A DNA stretch of 64,000 nucleotides, from positions 434,001-498,000 of the forward strand of contig CANKZZ010000002.1 in the NCBI GenBank assembly GCA_947488655.1, in the 5' to 3' direction. A model generated the notes under the pieces. That model was not told the origin of the DNA and made no database searches. It saw only the letters and a program-made list of their open reading frames with translations. The position numbers were made by a program, and so were the translations under genes. This stretch comes from an uncultured Psychroserpens sp. Its GTDB lineage: Bacteria; Bacteroidota; Bacteroidia; Flavobacteriales; Flavobacteriaceae. Positions 9,049 through 18,881 of the stretch are shown here, piece by piece (position 1 is the first letter of the stretch; each line of letters begins with the position of its first letter).

Positions 9049-11301
9049 TTAATCTTCTTTCTTATCTTCTCTAGGCTTACGATCATCACGACGATTATCA
9101 CGTCCACGATTATCTCTTCCTCTATTATCACGTCCACCAGAACGTTTATCATCTCTTGGTGGTCTTTCTACATAACCTTCTGGTTTTGGTAAAATAGCTT
9201 TACGAGATACTTTCTCTTTACGCGTACGTTTGTCTATACCAAAGTATTTTACATCAAAAACGTCTCCCATATTAACAACATCGCTAACATTTTCTGTACG
9301 TTCCCAAGCTAATTCAGAAACATGTAATAAAACTTCGTTTCCTGGAGCTTCAACATACTCAACAACAGCACCAAAATCTAACATTTTGATTACTTTTACT
9401 TCGTATATACTACCAACTTCAGGCTTAAATAAAATAGCATCTATTTTTGCCATTACAGCTTCGATACCTTTTTTACCAACACCTAAAATTTCAACAATAC
9501 CTTCTTCAGTCACTGGATCTTCGTTAATAACGATAGTCGTCTCAGTTTCTTTTTGCATTTCTTGTATCACTTTTCCACCAGGTCCAATTAAGGCTCCAAT
9601 AAATTCGTTAGGAACACGTCTTGTAACCATTGTAGGAGCATGTTCTTTTACATCTGCATTAGGTGTTGCAATAGTATCGGTCAATTTCTCTAAGATATGT
9701 AAACGACCAGCACGAGCTTGTTTTAGAGCATTAACTAAAATCTCGTATGATAATCCTTTAACTTTAATATCCATTTGGCAAGCTGTGATACCATCTGCAG
9801 TACCAGTTACTTTAAAATCCATATCTCCTAAATGATCTTCATCACCTAAAATATCAGATAATACAGCGTATTTACCAGAGTCACCGTCTGAAATTAATCC
9901 CATTGCAATACCAGAAACTGGTTTAGTCATTTGAACTCCAGCGTCCATCAATGCCATAGTTCCTGCACAAACAGTTGCCATAGAAGACGAACCGTTAGAT
10001 TCTAAAACTTCAGATACAATTCTTACTGTGTAAGGACTATCATCTGGCACCATACCTTTTAATGCACGTTGTGCTAAGTTACCATGACCTACCTCTCTAC
10101 GAGATGTTCCACGAATTGGTCTAGCTTCTCCAGTACAAAAAGGAGGGAAGTTATAATGTAAATAGAAACGCTCTTCACCTTCTTGAGATGGCATATCTAT
10201 TTGGTTAGCATCTCTAGAGGTACCTAAAGTAACTGTAGCTAATGCTTGAGTTTCTCCACGTGTAAAAACTGCAGATCCATGTGTTGATGGTAAATAATCT
10301 ACCTCACACCAAATTGGTCTAATCTCGTCAGTTTGACGACCATCCAGACGCAACCCTTCGTTTAAGGTTAAATCTCTAATAGCAGCTTTTTCAGCTTTTC
10401 TATAATAGTCAGATACTAATCCACCGTAATCTTCTAATTCTTCTTCAGAAAACGTCGCCTTTATATCTTCTTTAATTTGTTGAAAAGCTGCGCTTCTTTC
10501 ATGTTTAGAAGATCCAGCTTTTGCAATAGCATACACTTTATCATATGCCATGTCATGAACTTTCTTCTCTAAATCCTTATCTTCTCTTTCTGGTTCGTAT
10601 TCACGAGTTTCTTTCTTTCCAAAGGCCTCAGCTAATCTTACTTGAGCAGCACATTGTACTTTAATAGCTTCGTGAGCAAACTTAATAGCTTCTGCCATTT
10701 CTTCTTCAGAAATCTCATCCATTTCACCTTCTACCATCATTACAGAATCTGCAGAAGCTCCAATCATCATATCGATGTCAGATTCTGCTAATTGAGCAAA
10801 TGTTGGGTTGATAATGAATTCACCATTTACACGACCAACTCTAGCTTCAGAAATAGCACACTCAAAAGGGAAATCTGATAATTGAATCGCTGCCGAAGCT
10901 GCTAATCCTGCCATTGCATCTGGCATAACTTCTGGGTCATGAGACATAAGTTGAATCATCACCTGAGTTTCAGAGTGATAATCTTTTGGGAATAATGGAC
11001 GTAAAACTCTATCCACTAAACGCATTGTTAAAACTTCTCCGTCACTTGGTCTAGCTTCTCTTTTAAAGAAACCTCCAGGATAACGACCTGCAGCAGCAAA
11101 TTTTTCTCTGTAATCTACTGTTAAAGGTAAAAAGTTAACATCTTTTTGTTCGTAATTGGAAACTACTGTACATAACAACATACATTTTCCTGATTGCACC
11201 ACAACGCTACCATGCGCTTGTTTTGCTAATTTTCCGGTTTCGATAGAAATTTCTCTACCGTCTCCTAGGTCAATGACCTCTTTAAAAACTTTTGGAATCA
11301 T
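9049..11301 (-). CDS. pnp: Polynucleotide phosphorylase
   Basis: 750 residues from the Met at 11301 ([18 protein letters not shown]). A frame reaching 11379 adds a Gln-rich, non-conserved stretch that I leave out. Domain order is standard: RNase PH 1, an all-helical linker, RNase PH 2 ([37 protein letters not shown]), a KH domain ([15 protein letters not shown]), and an S1 domain. The tail is a low-complexity Arg/Asp/Gly-rich segment ([16 protein letters not shown]) that is probably disordered and RNA-binding. The enzyme degrades RNA 3' to 5' by phosphorolysis. rpsO lies directly upstream on the same strand, the classical rpsO-pnp order, but a terminator stands between them. Confidence 0.96.
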   Translation of the reverse strand: MIPKVFKEVIDLGDGREISIETGKLAKQAHGSVVVQSGKCMLLCTVVSNYEQKDVNFLPLTVDYREKFAAAGRYPGGFFKREARPSDGEVLTMRLVDRVLRPLFPKDYHSETQVMIQLMSHDPEVMPDAMAGLAASAAIQLSDFPFECAISEARVGRVNGEFIINPTFAQLAESDIDMMIGASADSVMMVEGEMDEISEEEMAEAIKFAHEAIKVQCAAQVRLAEAFGKKETREYEPEREDKDLEKKVHDMAYDKVYAIAKAGSSKHERSAAFQQIKEDIKATFSEEELEDYGGLVSDYYRKAEKAAIRDLTLNEGLRLDGRQTDEIRPIWCEVDYLPSTHGSAVFTRGETQALATVTLGTSRDANQIDMPSQEGEERFYLHYNFPPFCTGEARPIRGTSRREVGHGNLAQRALKGMVPDDSPYTVRIVSEVLESNGSSSMATVCAGTMALMDAGVQMTKPVSGIAMGLISDGDSGKYAVLSDILGDEDHLGDMDFKVTGTADGITACQMDIKVKGLSYEILVNALKQARAGRLHILEKLTDTIATPNADVKEHAPTMVTRRVPNEFIGALIGPGGKVIQEMQKETETTIVINEDPVTEEGIVEILGVGKKGIEAVMAKIDAILFKPEVGSIYEVKVIKMLDFGAVVEYVEAPGNEVLLHVSELAWERTENVSDVVNMGDVFDVKYFGIDKRTRKEKVSRKAILPKPEGYVERPPRDDKRSGGRDNRGRDNRGRDNRRDDRKPREDKKED

Positions 11302-11470
11302 AAATTTTTTAATTCTAATTAAACAATGGTCGTTGTGTTGTTGTAGTTGTTGTTGTGTGACAATTAATGTCGTGACCAATGAAAAACTATTTACCCTGAA
11401 TTCATTTTCAGGATATGCTTAATCAATTTCGATAGTTATACTCGTTCGAATCGAGTTTTTATGCAAAAAA

Positions 11471-11491
11471 AAAGAGGCACGAGGCCTCTTT
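11471..11491 (-). terminator. Terminator of rpsO
   Basis: 8-bp stem AAAGAGGC / GCCTCTTT with a 5-base loop, followed on the minus strand by a T-run (complement of the A-run at 11465-11473). It begins 4 bases after the rpsO stop and separates rpsO from pnp. Confidence 0.8.
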
Positions 11492-11495
11492 AATA

Positions 11496-11765
11496 TTATT
11501 TTCTTAATCCTAATTCTTTAACTATTGCACGATATCTTAAGACATCTTTCTTAGTTAAATAATCTAGTAAGCTTCTTCTTTTACCTACTAACTTTACTAA
11601 CGAACGCTCAGTATTATAATCTTTACGATTGTTTTTTAAATGCTCTGTAAGGTGGTTAATTCTGTAAGTAAATAATGCAATTTGACCTTCTGCAGTTCCA
11701 GTGTCTTGTGCATTTTTGCCATGTTTTTTAAAAATGGCTTCTTTTTCTTTTTGATCTAAATACAT
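11496..11765 (-). CDS. rpsO: 30S ribosomal protein S15
   Basis: 89 residues from the Met at 11765 (MYLDQKEKEAIFKKHG), exactly the usual S15 length. The frame extending to 11816 adds residues absent from the family. Conserved S15 segments DTGTAEGQIALFTYRINHLT and LVGKRRSLLDYL are present, ending YRAIVKELGLRK. It binds 16S rRNA early in 30S assembly. A TATATTTG box at 11821-11828 leaves a leader of about 50 nt; S15 autoregulates through its leader in other bacteria, but I could not identify a defined structure here. Confidence 0.97.
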   Translation of the reverse strand: MYLDQKEKEAIFKKHGKNAQDTGTAEGQIALFTYRINHLTEHLKNNRKDYNTERSLVKLVGKRRSLLDYLTKKDVLRYRAIVKELGLRK

Positions 11766-11820
11766 GCTAATATTATTGTAAATGATTTTTATGTACGTTG
11801 AAAGTCTATCTTTCAAGCTG

Positions 11821-11828
11821 CAAATATA
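11821..11828 (-). promoter_or_regulatory. -7 box (TATATTTG) of rpsO
   Basis: The minus strand reads TATATTTG, a full match to TAnnTTTG, 56 bases before the rpsO start codon. Confidence 0.45.
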
Positions 11829-11958
11829 CTAATATTATTAATATCTTTGAATCATAATTTGAACTTTTTTTAGATACTGTTTTTTAGGTGTATTTATAGG
11901 AATATTCGCATAGAATTATTATTTTTATTTGTTATTAATTATTTGATAATCAGTCCCA

Positions 11959-13056
11959 ATGTCTAAAAAACTTAGTTTAGTTAAAGAAGAGCTTTTTGAA
12001 AATATTTTCACCCATGCCCATGGTGGAATTGCTATAGTAAGTTTAGAAGGTAATTGGGTAAAAGTTAATAAGAGTGTTTGTAAACTTTTTGGTTACTCAG
12101 AAGAGGAGCTTTATAATTATTCTTTCCAAGAGTTAACCCATCGTGATGATTTAGATGCCGATTTAAATCATATGCAGCAATTGTTAGATGGTGATATTGA
12201 TAATTACCAAATAGAAAAACGTTATTTTCACAAAAACGGTCATGTCGTTTGGGCACTACTCTCGGTATCTTTAGTTAGAGATGTATTAAATAAGCCTTTA
12301 TATTTTATTTCTCAAATCATTGATATCTCGGCACAGAAATCTGCGAATTGGCATTTGCAATTTTTAGTAAATGTGGTTAAAGGTCAAAATGAAAAGCTTA
12401 ATGATTTTGCTCAAATTGCTACTCACGATATAAGAACCCATGCTGGCAACTTAAGTTCTATTACAGAATTTTTAGAAGAAGAGTTTGATACCATAAGCAC
12501 TAATGAAAACTATATTATGCTTAAAGAGTCTGTGTCTAATTTAATAGATACAATAGATCATCTCAATACGATAAGAGTAGATAAGCCTCAAAAGAGTAAT
12601 TCTTTAAACAACTTAAATTTATATAAGTACGTCAAAAATGCAATGTATAATATTAGTGCTATTGCAAAAAAAGAGGGTTGCGAGATTAAAAACAATGTTG
12701 ATAAAGACATTATGGTATTAGGTATTAAGGCTTATTTAGATAGCATTGTACTTAATTTTCTAACTAACGCTATAAAATATAAATCTCCTCTGCGAGAACC
12801 TGTAATTGAGCTTAACACGTTTATAAAAGACAATTTTATTGTTTTACAAATAAAAGATAATGGCCAGGGAATTGACTTAAAAGAAAATAGAAATAAATTA
12901 TTTAAACTTAAGGCAACATTTCATGACCATCATGATTCTAGAGGTGTTGGGTTATATATTACTAAAAATCATATTGAAAGTATTGGAGGACGTATAGAAG
13001 TAGAGAGTAAGGTAGGAGAAGGTACTTGTTTTAGTATCTATTTTTTAAAGGCTTAA
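11959..13056 (+). CDS. PAS-domain sensor histidine kinase
   Basis: 365 residues, soluble, with no membrane helix. An N-terminal PAS domain (about 10-130) carries GYSEEELYNYSFQELTHRDD and the PAC-like KRYFHKNGHVVWALLSVSLV. The likely phosphoacceptor is His156 in THDIRTH. The ATPase domain has an N box (LNFLTNAIKYKS), G1 (IKDNGQGID) and G2 (SRGVGLYITK). It is close in sequence to the kinase at 47232-48725, especially over the last 120 residues (FHDHHDSRGVGL against FHNHEDSRGLGL), so the two are paralogs. It has no adjacent response regulator (orphan kinase). The ligand or signal is unknown. Confidence 0.88.
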   Translation: MSKKLSLVKEELFENIFTHAHGGIAIVSLEGNWVKVNKSVCKLFGYSEEELYNYSFQELTHRDDLDADLNHMQQLLDGDIDNYQIEKRYFHKNGHVVWALLSVSLVRDVLNKPLYFISQIIDISAQKSANWHLQFLVNVVKGQNEKLNDFAQIATHDIRTHAGNLSSITEFLEEEFDTISTNENYIMLKESVSNLIDTIDHLNTIRVDKPQKSNSLNNLNLYKYVKNAMYNISAIAKKEGCEIKNNVDKDIMVLGIKAYLDSIVLNFLTNAIKYKSPLREPVIELNTFIKDNFIVLQIKDNGQGIDLKENRNKLFKLKATFHDHHDSRGVGLYITKNHIESIGGRIEVESKVGEGTCFSIYFLKA

Positions 13057-13130
13057 TTTTCTTCGGAAATGGGAAAATGTAATTTAACTAAGCTTTTAAT
13101 TAGAATATTCTTTTACTATGTAAACATAAA

Positions 13131-13161
13131 AAAACCTCACAAGTGTAATTTGTGAGGTTTT
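13131..13161. terminator. Bidirectional terminator between the kinase and accD
   Basis: 12-bp stem AAAACCTCACAA / TTGTGAGGTTTT with a 7-base loop, with T-runs on the exit side of both strands. It lies between two convergent genes (plus gene ends 13056, minus gene ends 13180). Confidence 0.85.
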
Positions 13162-13179
13162 TTTATTGCATTAATTCTT

Positions 13180-14037
13180 TTATGCTCTTATAGGTTGATT
13201 TGTAATTAAATCTATATATAAGTTGATTTTATCTTTTAATTTGCTTCGTTGTGTAATGAAATCTAAGAAACCATGTTCTAATAAAAACTCTGAAGTTTGA
13301 AAATCTTCAGGTAAATCTTGTCCTGTAGTATCTTTTACAACACGAGGTCCTGCAAAACCTATTAAGGCTCCAGGCTCACTAATATTAATATCCCCTAACA
13401 TAGCAAATGATGCTGTTGTACCTCCAGTTGTAGGATCTGTAGCTAAAGATATATAAGGAATACCTGCATCTGCTAATTGAGCAAGTCTTACTGATGTTTT
13501 TGCGAGTTGCATTAATGATAATGCTGCTTCCATCATACGCGCACCTCCAGATTTGGAGATAATCATAAAAGGAATTTTCTTATCTAATGAGTACTTTGCT
13601 GCTCTCGCAATTTTTTCTCCAACAACACTTCCCATAGATCCTCCAATAAAGGTGAAATCCATACAGGCAATCACTAGGTCGTTACCTTTAGATTTACCTA
13701 CAGCTGTTCTAACTGCATCTTTAAGTTTGGTTTTATCTTGTGCTGCTTTTAAGCGATCTGGATATTTTTTAGTATCCTCAAATTTTAAGGGATCTTTAGA
13801 GGTAAGATTTGCATCTAACTCTTTATACTTATTGTCGTCAAATAAAATTTCAAAATATTCTTTACTTCCAATTCTTACGTGGTAACCGTCTTCTGGACTA
13901 ACGTAGAAATTCTTTTCTAGTTCTTCTGTATCTATTATTTTACCCGTTGGAGATTTATACCACAGCCCTTTGGGTGTGTCTTTTTTCTCTTCGGTAGAGG
14001 TTGTGATTCCTTTTTCTTTTCTTTTAAACCAAGACAT
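13180..14037 (-). CDS. accD: Acetyl-CoA carboxylase carboxyltransferase, beta subunit
   Basis: 285 residues. The crotonase-like carboxyltransferase core is intact: [57 protein letters not shown] and [14 protein letters not shown]. With AccA it transfers the carboxyl group from carboxybiotin to acetyl-CoA, giving malonyl-CoA for fatty-acid synthesis. The N-terminal four-cysteine zinc ribbon of E. coli AccD is replaced: the two Cys pairs align with YKSPTG and VSPEDG, and there is no cysteine in the first 65 residues. As far as I recall this is shared by flavobacterial AccD, so it is not a sign of decay. Confidence 0.94.
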   Translation of the reverse strand: MSWFKRKEKGITTSTEEKKDTPKGLWYKSPTGKIIDTEELEKNFYVSPEDGYHVRIGSKEYFEILFDDNKYKELDANLTSKDPLKFEDTKKYPDRLKAAQDKTKLKDAVRTAVGKSKGNDLVIACMDFTFIGGSMGSVVGEKIARAAKYSLDKKIPFMIISKSGGARMMEAALSLMQLAKTSVRLAQLADAGIPYISLATDPTTGGTTASFAMLGDINISEPGALIGFAGPRVVKDTTGQDLPEDFQTSEFLLEHGFLDFITQRSKLKDKINLYIDLITNQPIRA

Positions 14038-14112
14038 ATATCTATGTGATTTTAAATTCTTATTAAGTTAAGAATTATTTTCGAAAGCCAAAAATTGTAT
14101 CAATTAAGACTA

Positions 14113-14244
14113 CGCGTTAGGGATTGTAGCGACATCCTTTTTTACACTTGTTTTTTTGCTTGTCAAAAATCAAATGTAAAAAAGATATAGCGAAAAGCCC
14201 GACCACAAAATTAAAATTTTGTTTTTAATTTTGTGGTAACGCCC
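14113..14244. ncRNA. Structured intergenic element, Flavo-1-like candidate
   Basis: The 215 bases between accD and fbaA hold nested inverted repeats. An outer stem pairs GCGTTA (14114-14119) with TAACGC (14237-14242). GGG (14120-14122) can pair with the CCC at 14198-14200. An inner arm pairs ATC-c-TTTTTTACA with TGTAAAAAAGAT. A third arm is CCACAAAATTAAAA against TTTTAATTTTGTGG. This looks like a multi-branch RNA, not a simple terminator. I recall similar sequences (GTTAGGGATTG...AGCCC...AACGCCC) scattered in flavobacterial intergenic regions, and the Flavo-1 RNA class (Weinberg et al.) is a candidate identity. Strand and class are unproven. Confidence 0.5.
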
Positions 14245-14252
14245 AAAAAAAA

Positions 14253-15320
14253 TTATAAAGTATTTACGTTGTTAAGATCTTCGAATGCTTTTTTAAGTCT
14301 TTCTACAAAGGCATCTTCGCCTTTACGTAACCAAACACGAGGATCGTAATATTTTTTATTTGGAGAGGCTGGACCATCTGGCGATCCTAATTGTGTTTTG
14401 AGGTAATCGCTCTTTTCTCCCATGTAATCACGAATACCACTCATGAATGCATATTGCATATCTGTGTCAATATTCATTTTAATTACACCGTAACCAATAG
14501 CTTCTTGGATTTCTTCTTCTGTAGAACCAGATCCACCATGAAAAACAAAATCTATATGGTTATGTGGCAGGTTATGTTTTTTAGATAAAAACTCTTGAGA
14601 ATTTTTAAGAATCTTTGGTGTTAATTTTACGTTTCCTGGTTTGTAAACGCCATGTACGTTTCCAAAAGCTGCAGCTATAGTAAACTGGTCGCTAATTTTA
14701 CTCAACTCTTCATAAGCATATGCAACTTCTTCTGGTTGTGTGTAAAGTTTAGACTCGTCTACATCACTATTATCTACACCATCTTCTTCTCCTCCTGTGA
14801 TACCTAATTCTATTTCTAAAGTCATACCCATTTTGCTCATGCGTTTTAGGTATGTTTTGCAAATTTCTATGTTTTCTTCTATTGGCTCTTCAGATAAATC
14901 AATCATGTGAGAGCTGTATAATGATTTACCAGTTTCGGCAAAATGTTTTTCACTGGCATCTAATAAACCATCAATCCATGGTAATAATTTTTTTGCGCAA
15001 TGGTCTGTATGTAAAATTACAGGAACACCATATGCCTCTGCCATTAAATGAACGTGCTTTGCTCCAGCAATAGAACCTGCAATTGCAGCTTTTTGATCTT
15101 CGTTACTTAGTCCTTTTCCTGCATTAAATTGTGCACCACCATTTGAAAATTGAATAATTACAGGTGCATTTAATGCTTTTGCTGTTTCTAAAACTCCATT
15201 AATGGTATTAGAACCAATTACGTTAACTGCTGGTAAAGCAAAGCCTTTTTCTTTTGCTAGTTTAAAAATTGCTTGAACTTCTTTTCCTGTAGCTACTCCT
15301 GGTTTTATGTTATGACCCAT
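14253..15320 (-). CDS. fbaA: Class II fructose-bisphosphate aldolase
   Basis: 355 residues, the length of the E. coli FbaA-type subgroup. It has the VILHTDHCAKKLLPW zinc-binding segment, LEIELGITGGEEDGVDN, a glycine-rich NVHGVYKPGNVKLTP, the zinc ligand HGGSGS, and NIDTDMQYAF near the C-terminus. It cleaves fructose-1,6-bisphosphate to glyceraldehyde-3-phosphate and dihydroxyacetone phosphate in glycolysis and the reverse in gluconeogenesis, using Zn2+. Only 9 bases separate its stop from the structured element between it and accD, which could therefore act as its 3' end. A TACTTTTG box lies 27 bases upstream of the start. Confidence 0.96.
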   Translation of the reverse strand: MGHNIKPGVATGKEVQAIFKLAKEKGFALPAVNVIGSNTINGVLETAKALNAPVIIQFSNGGAQFNAGKGLSNEDQKAAIAGSIAGAKHVHLMAEAYGVPVILHTDHCAKKLLPWIDGLLDASEKHFAETGKSLYSSHMIDLSEEPIEENIEICKTYLKRMSKMGMTLEIELGITGGEEDGVDNSDVDESKLYTQPEEVAYAYEELSKISDQFTIAAAFGNVHGVYKPGNVKLTPKILKNSQEFLSKKHNLPHNHIDFVFHGGSGSTEEEIQEAIGYGVIKMNIDTDMQYAFMSGIRDYMGEKSDYLKTQLGSPDGPASPNKKYYDPRVWLRKGEDAFVERLKKAFEDLNNVNTL

Positions 15321-15347
15321 GATTTATTTTAGTTGAATGTTAAGTTT

Positions 15348-15355
15348 CAAAAGTA
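15348..15355 (-). promoter_or_regulatory. -7 box (TACTTTTG) of fbaA
   Basis: The minus strand reads TACTTTTG, a full match to TAnnTTTG, 27 bases upstream of the fbaA ATG. Confidence 0.4.
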
Positions 15356-15468
15356 CATAATTTTTGAATAATCTTAAGGGTTTTTAAGAGTTTCATTGTA
15401 TAGTTTTTAACGAAAACGTTATAGCTTAAGTGCCTAATTAATACTATTAAATGTGAAGAAATATGTAA

Positions 15469-18036
15469 TTAAAAAGGGTAGTTAACTCCAATATTATATA
15501 CCGCATTACCAAAGTTATAATCCTTAAACCAGCGATTGCCAATTTCTCTAGAAGGGTCATAAGTTTTAAAGCCAATATCACCTCTTAAAACGAAGAAACT
15601 AAAATCATAACGAATACCAAAACCAGAGCCTATAGCGATATCTTGTAGTGATGAAAAATCGTTAAAGGTTGCAGCATCATCTTCTACGTCATCAAAAACG
15701 TTCCAAATATTTCCTGCATCTACAAAAACAGCACCATTAAAACGTCCCAATATATTAAAACGCTGTTCTGCACTTAGCGTAATTTTTAAATTTGCCTCAT
15801 TAAATTCATTAGTAGATAGTGAGCTTCCAGGACCTAGGTTATATGCAGACCATGCTCTAATGTCATTTGGGCCACCTGCAAAAAAACTTTTTGCAAAGGG
15901 AATGTTATCTGAGTTACCGTATGGTATGGCGATGCCAAAATAGGTTCTAATAGCAAATTCATTTTGGCGACCTAAATCCCAGTGTTTTACATAATCAATT
16001 TCTGCTTTTACAAATTGAGAAAATGGTACTCCAAAAACTTCATATTTATTGTCTAAATTTCTTTCAAAATTAAATGCGCTCGAAACTCCAGATAGTAAAT
16101 TACCTGCCAATTCTAACCTTAACCTTACGATAGAAAAATCATTATCTAATAAATTTTCGCGTCGGTTTTTAACATAATTAAAACTAGAAGAAAATATGAG
16201 GTTGTCTTCGGTAAGACGGTCTTTTCGTTGTTTAATATTATTTACAGTTATAAAATCATCGTCTGCAGCAGTGAGTGACGTGTCACCATTAATTACATCT
16301 GCTATAAACATATCTGCAGGAGCAAATGAACCTCCCAGATTTGGTGGGTCTCTTAATACTTCTTCATCACCAATATAACCTATATTTTGAGCAATTGTAT
16401 TTAAGCTCTCAAACGAGTTTTGGTAGACTCCAAAATAGTTGCCAGTATTCAGGTTTTTTACAAATTGTAAATTAAAGAGGTCAAAATTATTAGTTACTTT
16501 GGTCGTAGGATACCAGTTATAGTTTAACGTTCCTGTAAAGGCTTGTTTGTCTAAGCCAATATTACGTTGGCTAGTCGCACTTAAGTTAATTCTTGTGCTT
16601 GGCGACATATATTTAGGAATAATCTTTTCGGTTTTAAAAGGCAAGAAAAACCGAGGTATGTTTAATCTAATATTACCACCTATTTCATTAATATCAAAAA
16701 ATTGGTCATTGGTATTAGAGGCATCTTTTGAAGATCCAATAGCTCCCAATCCCGAAATTTCTAAAGTCTCTGCTCCTCTAAAAATGTTTCTAATTAATAA
16801 ACCAGTATTAAAGGCAAAACCAACCGTTTGGATATTACTTTGCGAAATTTCAAAACTTGTTGTGAGTTCGAATTTTTTCTTCGGAATAAGATATACATTA
16901 GCTATTAACGTTGAGTCTTCTTCATTTGGGATGTAGTCTATACGAGGATATCTAAAAGCTTGCAGCTCACTTAAATATCGATAAGTTCTTGTTCTATCTA
17001 TATCCTTAAAAACATCTCCTTTGGTAATAAATACAGCATCTGTGATTGCTTTTGGTCTATATTTTAATTTATTAAAACTGTATAAATTATAGTTTTTAAA
17101 ATTAACAGAGTCTGTGATTGTAGAGTCTCTATATTCATTTTTAAAATCTGTAAAAATGTTTACATCTTTTATTTTATATACTTTAAATGGAAGTCGAGCA
17201 ACAGAATCTTCTGTTCTAATTGCTCTATTAGATATAATTAAATCTGTATTTATTTTTTTGTTTGTTCCAACCGTATCAATATCAAACATGATATAGTCTT
17301 GTCCAAAATAATAAAATCCAGAGTTTCTTAATTTTGTTGTTAATCTATCTCGCTCATTTGCATAATTGACCTCATCGTATTGTTGCCCTTTTTTAATTAA
17401 AGACCCATTTTCTAATTGGGTTTTGTATAAAGAGTCTATAGCTGGTGTTTTAATATTTGACCTAATAGAATCTAAAATATATGGATCTCCTGTTGTAACA
17501 TTATAAGTTACTCTTGCTTTTTGAGAGCTGTCTTTGGCAGTATTAAACGAGGTTTCTACATCAAACCAACCTTTACTAAAATAATATTTTTTTAAAGCCA
17601 AAGCAGTTTTTTCGGCTCTTGTTTCGTTATAAATTGCTGGTGCTTCACCAGTTTTTTTAAGCCAGTTATTAAAGTTTTTTCTTGATTGTAACTCTTTATA
17701 AAATTGTTTTTTAGAGAGTAGTTTTGTTTTCCAAGCTACTTTTCTTGGGTTGTCTAAAACTTTAGCATTTATAATAGAATCTATATTAGGTCTCGCTAAA
17801 TTATAAATATGAATACGCAGAGGAATCCCTAAAAGCGTTGCATTTGGCTTTTGGTACTGAAGATTTTCTATAGTTTCTGTAGACGTTGTTTTATCGTTAA
17901 CTAAAACAGTATTGCTCACTAATAAGTGTTCATCTTTTTTTACACGCTTCATAACATTACACGAAAAAGTAGTGCATATCATTGAAAAGATTAATAATCT
18001 TAAAACGTTATATTTCAAAAGAGAGGATGTTTGCAT
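15469..18036 (-). CDS. Omp85-family outer-membrane lipoprotein, TamL/BamA-like
   Basis: 855 residues. The N-terminus (MQTSSLLKYNVLRLLIFSMI, then CTTFSC) reads as a lipoprotein signal with Cys26, followed by a basic VMKRVKKDE. The first half is made of POTRA-like repeats (for example around NLARPNIDSI and PYILDSIRS). The second half is a 16-strand-type Omp85 barrel, with the conserved FFAGGPNDIRAWSAYNLGPG loop and a final strand ending in Phe (YNIGVNYPF). Bacteroidota carry a lipidated TamA relative, TamL, that fits this layout; it works in outer-membrane protein biogenesis. Divergent from the SpoU methyltransferase gene. Confidence 0.85.
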   Translation of the reverse strand: MQTSSLLKYNVLRLLIFSMICTTFSCNVMKRVKKDEHLLVSNTVLVNDKTTSTETIENLQYQKPNATLLGIPLRIHIYNLARPNIDSIINAKVLDNPRKVAWKTKLLSKKQFYKELQSRKNFNNWLKKTGEAPAIYNETRAEKTALALKKYYFSKGWFDVETSFNTAKDSSQKARVTYNVTTGDPYILDSIRSNIKTPAIDSLYKTQLENGSLIKKGQQYDEVNYANERDRLTTKLRNSGFYYFGQDYIMFDIDTVGTNKKINTDLIISNRAIRTEDSVARLPFKVYKIKDVNIFTDFKNEYRDSTITDSVNFKNYNLYSFNKLKYRPKAITDAVFITKGDVFKDIDRTRTYRYLSELQAFRYPRIDYIPNEEDSTLIANVYLIPKKKFELTTSFEISQSNIQTVGFAFNTGLLIRNIFRGAETLEISGLGAIGSSKDASNTNDQFFDINEIGGNIRLNIPRFFLPFKTEKIIPKYMSPSTRINLSATSQRNIGLDKQAFTGTLNYNWYPTTKVTNNFDLFNLQFVKNLNTGNYFGVYQNSFESLNTIAQNIGYIGDEEVLRDPPNLGGSFAPADMFIADVINGDTSLTAADDDFITVNNIKQRKDRLTEDNLIFSSSFNYVKNRRENLLDNDFSIVRLRLELAGNLLSGVSSAFNFERNLDNKYEVFGVPFSQFVKAEIDYVKHWDLGRQNEFAIRTYFGIAIPYGNSDNIPFAKSFFAGGPNDIRAWSAYNLGPGSSLSTNEFNEANLKITLSAEQRFNILGRFNGAVFVDAGNIWNVFDDVEDDAATFNDFSSLQDIAIGSGFGIRYDFSFFVLRGDIGFKTYDPSREIGNRWFKDYNFGNAVYNIGVNYPF

Positions 18037-18157
18037 TTAAAATGTACCCAAATTTACAGTTTTTATTATCTTCTTATCGTCTTAACATAACAAATAATAG
18101 ACCAAAAAAGTATTACTTTGTAATTTAATAGTTGTAACACAAAAATACTATCAATTA

Positions 18158-18871
18158 ATGTTAACCAAAAGCCATATAAAATTAATTACGAGCCTAAAAC
18201 AAAAAAAGTTTAGACAGCAAGAGCAATTATTCGTGGTTGAAGGTGTAAAGGGAATTAAAGAGTTTTTAAATTCAGATTTTAAGCTTCATCTGTTATTTTC
18301 TACCGAAACTGTTTTTGATGCCGAAATGATAGTTGTTACAGATAAAGAGCTTCAAAAAATTAGTAATTTAAAGACGCCTAATACTGCTGTCGCAGTGTTT
18401 CATATTCCGAAGAAAAAAACAATAGAATCTAACGGTTTGCTTTTAGCCTTAGATGATGTTCGAGATCCTGGAAACTTAGGAACCATCATTAGGCTTTGTG
18501 ATTGGTTTGGTATAAAAAATTTAATATGTAGTACAGCAACTGTAGATTGTTATAATTCTAAGGTTGTACAAGCTACAATGGGCTCATTAACTAGAGTTGC
18601 TATCGAGTATGTAGATTTGTATGCGTATTTAGATACTTGTGAAAATGATGTTTTTGGTACATTTATGGACGGAAACAACATTTATAAAGAGACGCTACCA
18701 GAGAAAGGAATAATTGTTATGGGAAACGAAGCTAACGGAATTTCTAAACCAATTGAAAATTTGGTTACCAAAAAATTAAGTATTCCTCGATTTGGAGCTT
18801 TAAAAGCCACTGAGAGTTTAAACGTTGCAACTGCAGCTTCTATTGTTTTGAGTGAGTTTAGGAGAACTTAA
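18158..18871 (+). CDS. TrmH/SpoU-family rRNA 2'-O-methyltransferase
   Basis: 237 residues. An N-terminal substrate-binding domain (HIKLITSLKQKKFRQQEQLF, VEGVKGIKEF) is followed by a SPOUT knot domain with the three motifs: DVRDPGNLGTIIRLCDWFG (motif 1, with the catalytic Arg), IIVMGNEANGIS (motif 2) and IPRFGALKATESLNVATAAS (motif 3). It methylates a ribose 2'-OH in rRNA or tRNA using S-adenosylmethionine. The precise target (RlmB-like or other) cannot be fixed from sequence. It is divergent from the TamL-like gene across a 121-base gap, and ends 11 bases before the convergent porT. Confidence 0.9.
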   Translation: MLTKSHIKLITSLKQKKFRQQEQLFVVEGVKGIKEFLNSDFKLHLLFSTETVFDAEMIVVTDKELQKISNLKTPNTAVAVFHIPKKKTIESNGLLLALDDVRDPGNLGTIIRLCDWFGIKNLICSTATVDCYNSKVVQATMGSLTRVAIEYVDLYAYLDTCENDVFGTFMDGNNIYKETLPEKGIIVMGNEANGISKPIENLVTKKLSIPRFGALKATESLNVATAASIVLSEFRRT

Positions 18872-18881
18872 TCTCTTTTTT

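Noticed and set aside
9230-9835. A 201-residue frame on the plus strand inside pnp
   Set aside because: It is the antisense shadow of a conserved pnp region, with an odd Ser/Thr/Pro-rich composition and no promoter or family signature.
11302-11379. N-terminal extension of pnp containing GTTGTTGTTG-type repeats
   Set aside because: The Gln-rich extension is absent from the PNPase family; the repeat is simple sequence in the leader.
13180-14037. Missing zinc cysteines taken as a sign that accD is a pseudogene
   Set aside because: The frame is intact, catalytic motifs are complete and, from memory, other flavobacteria share the change.
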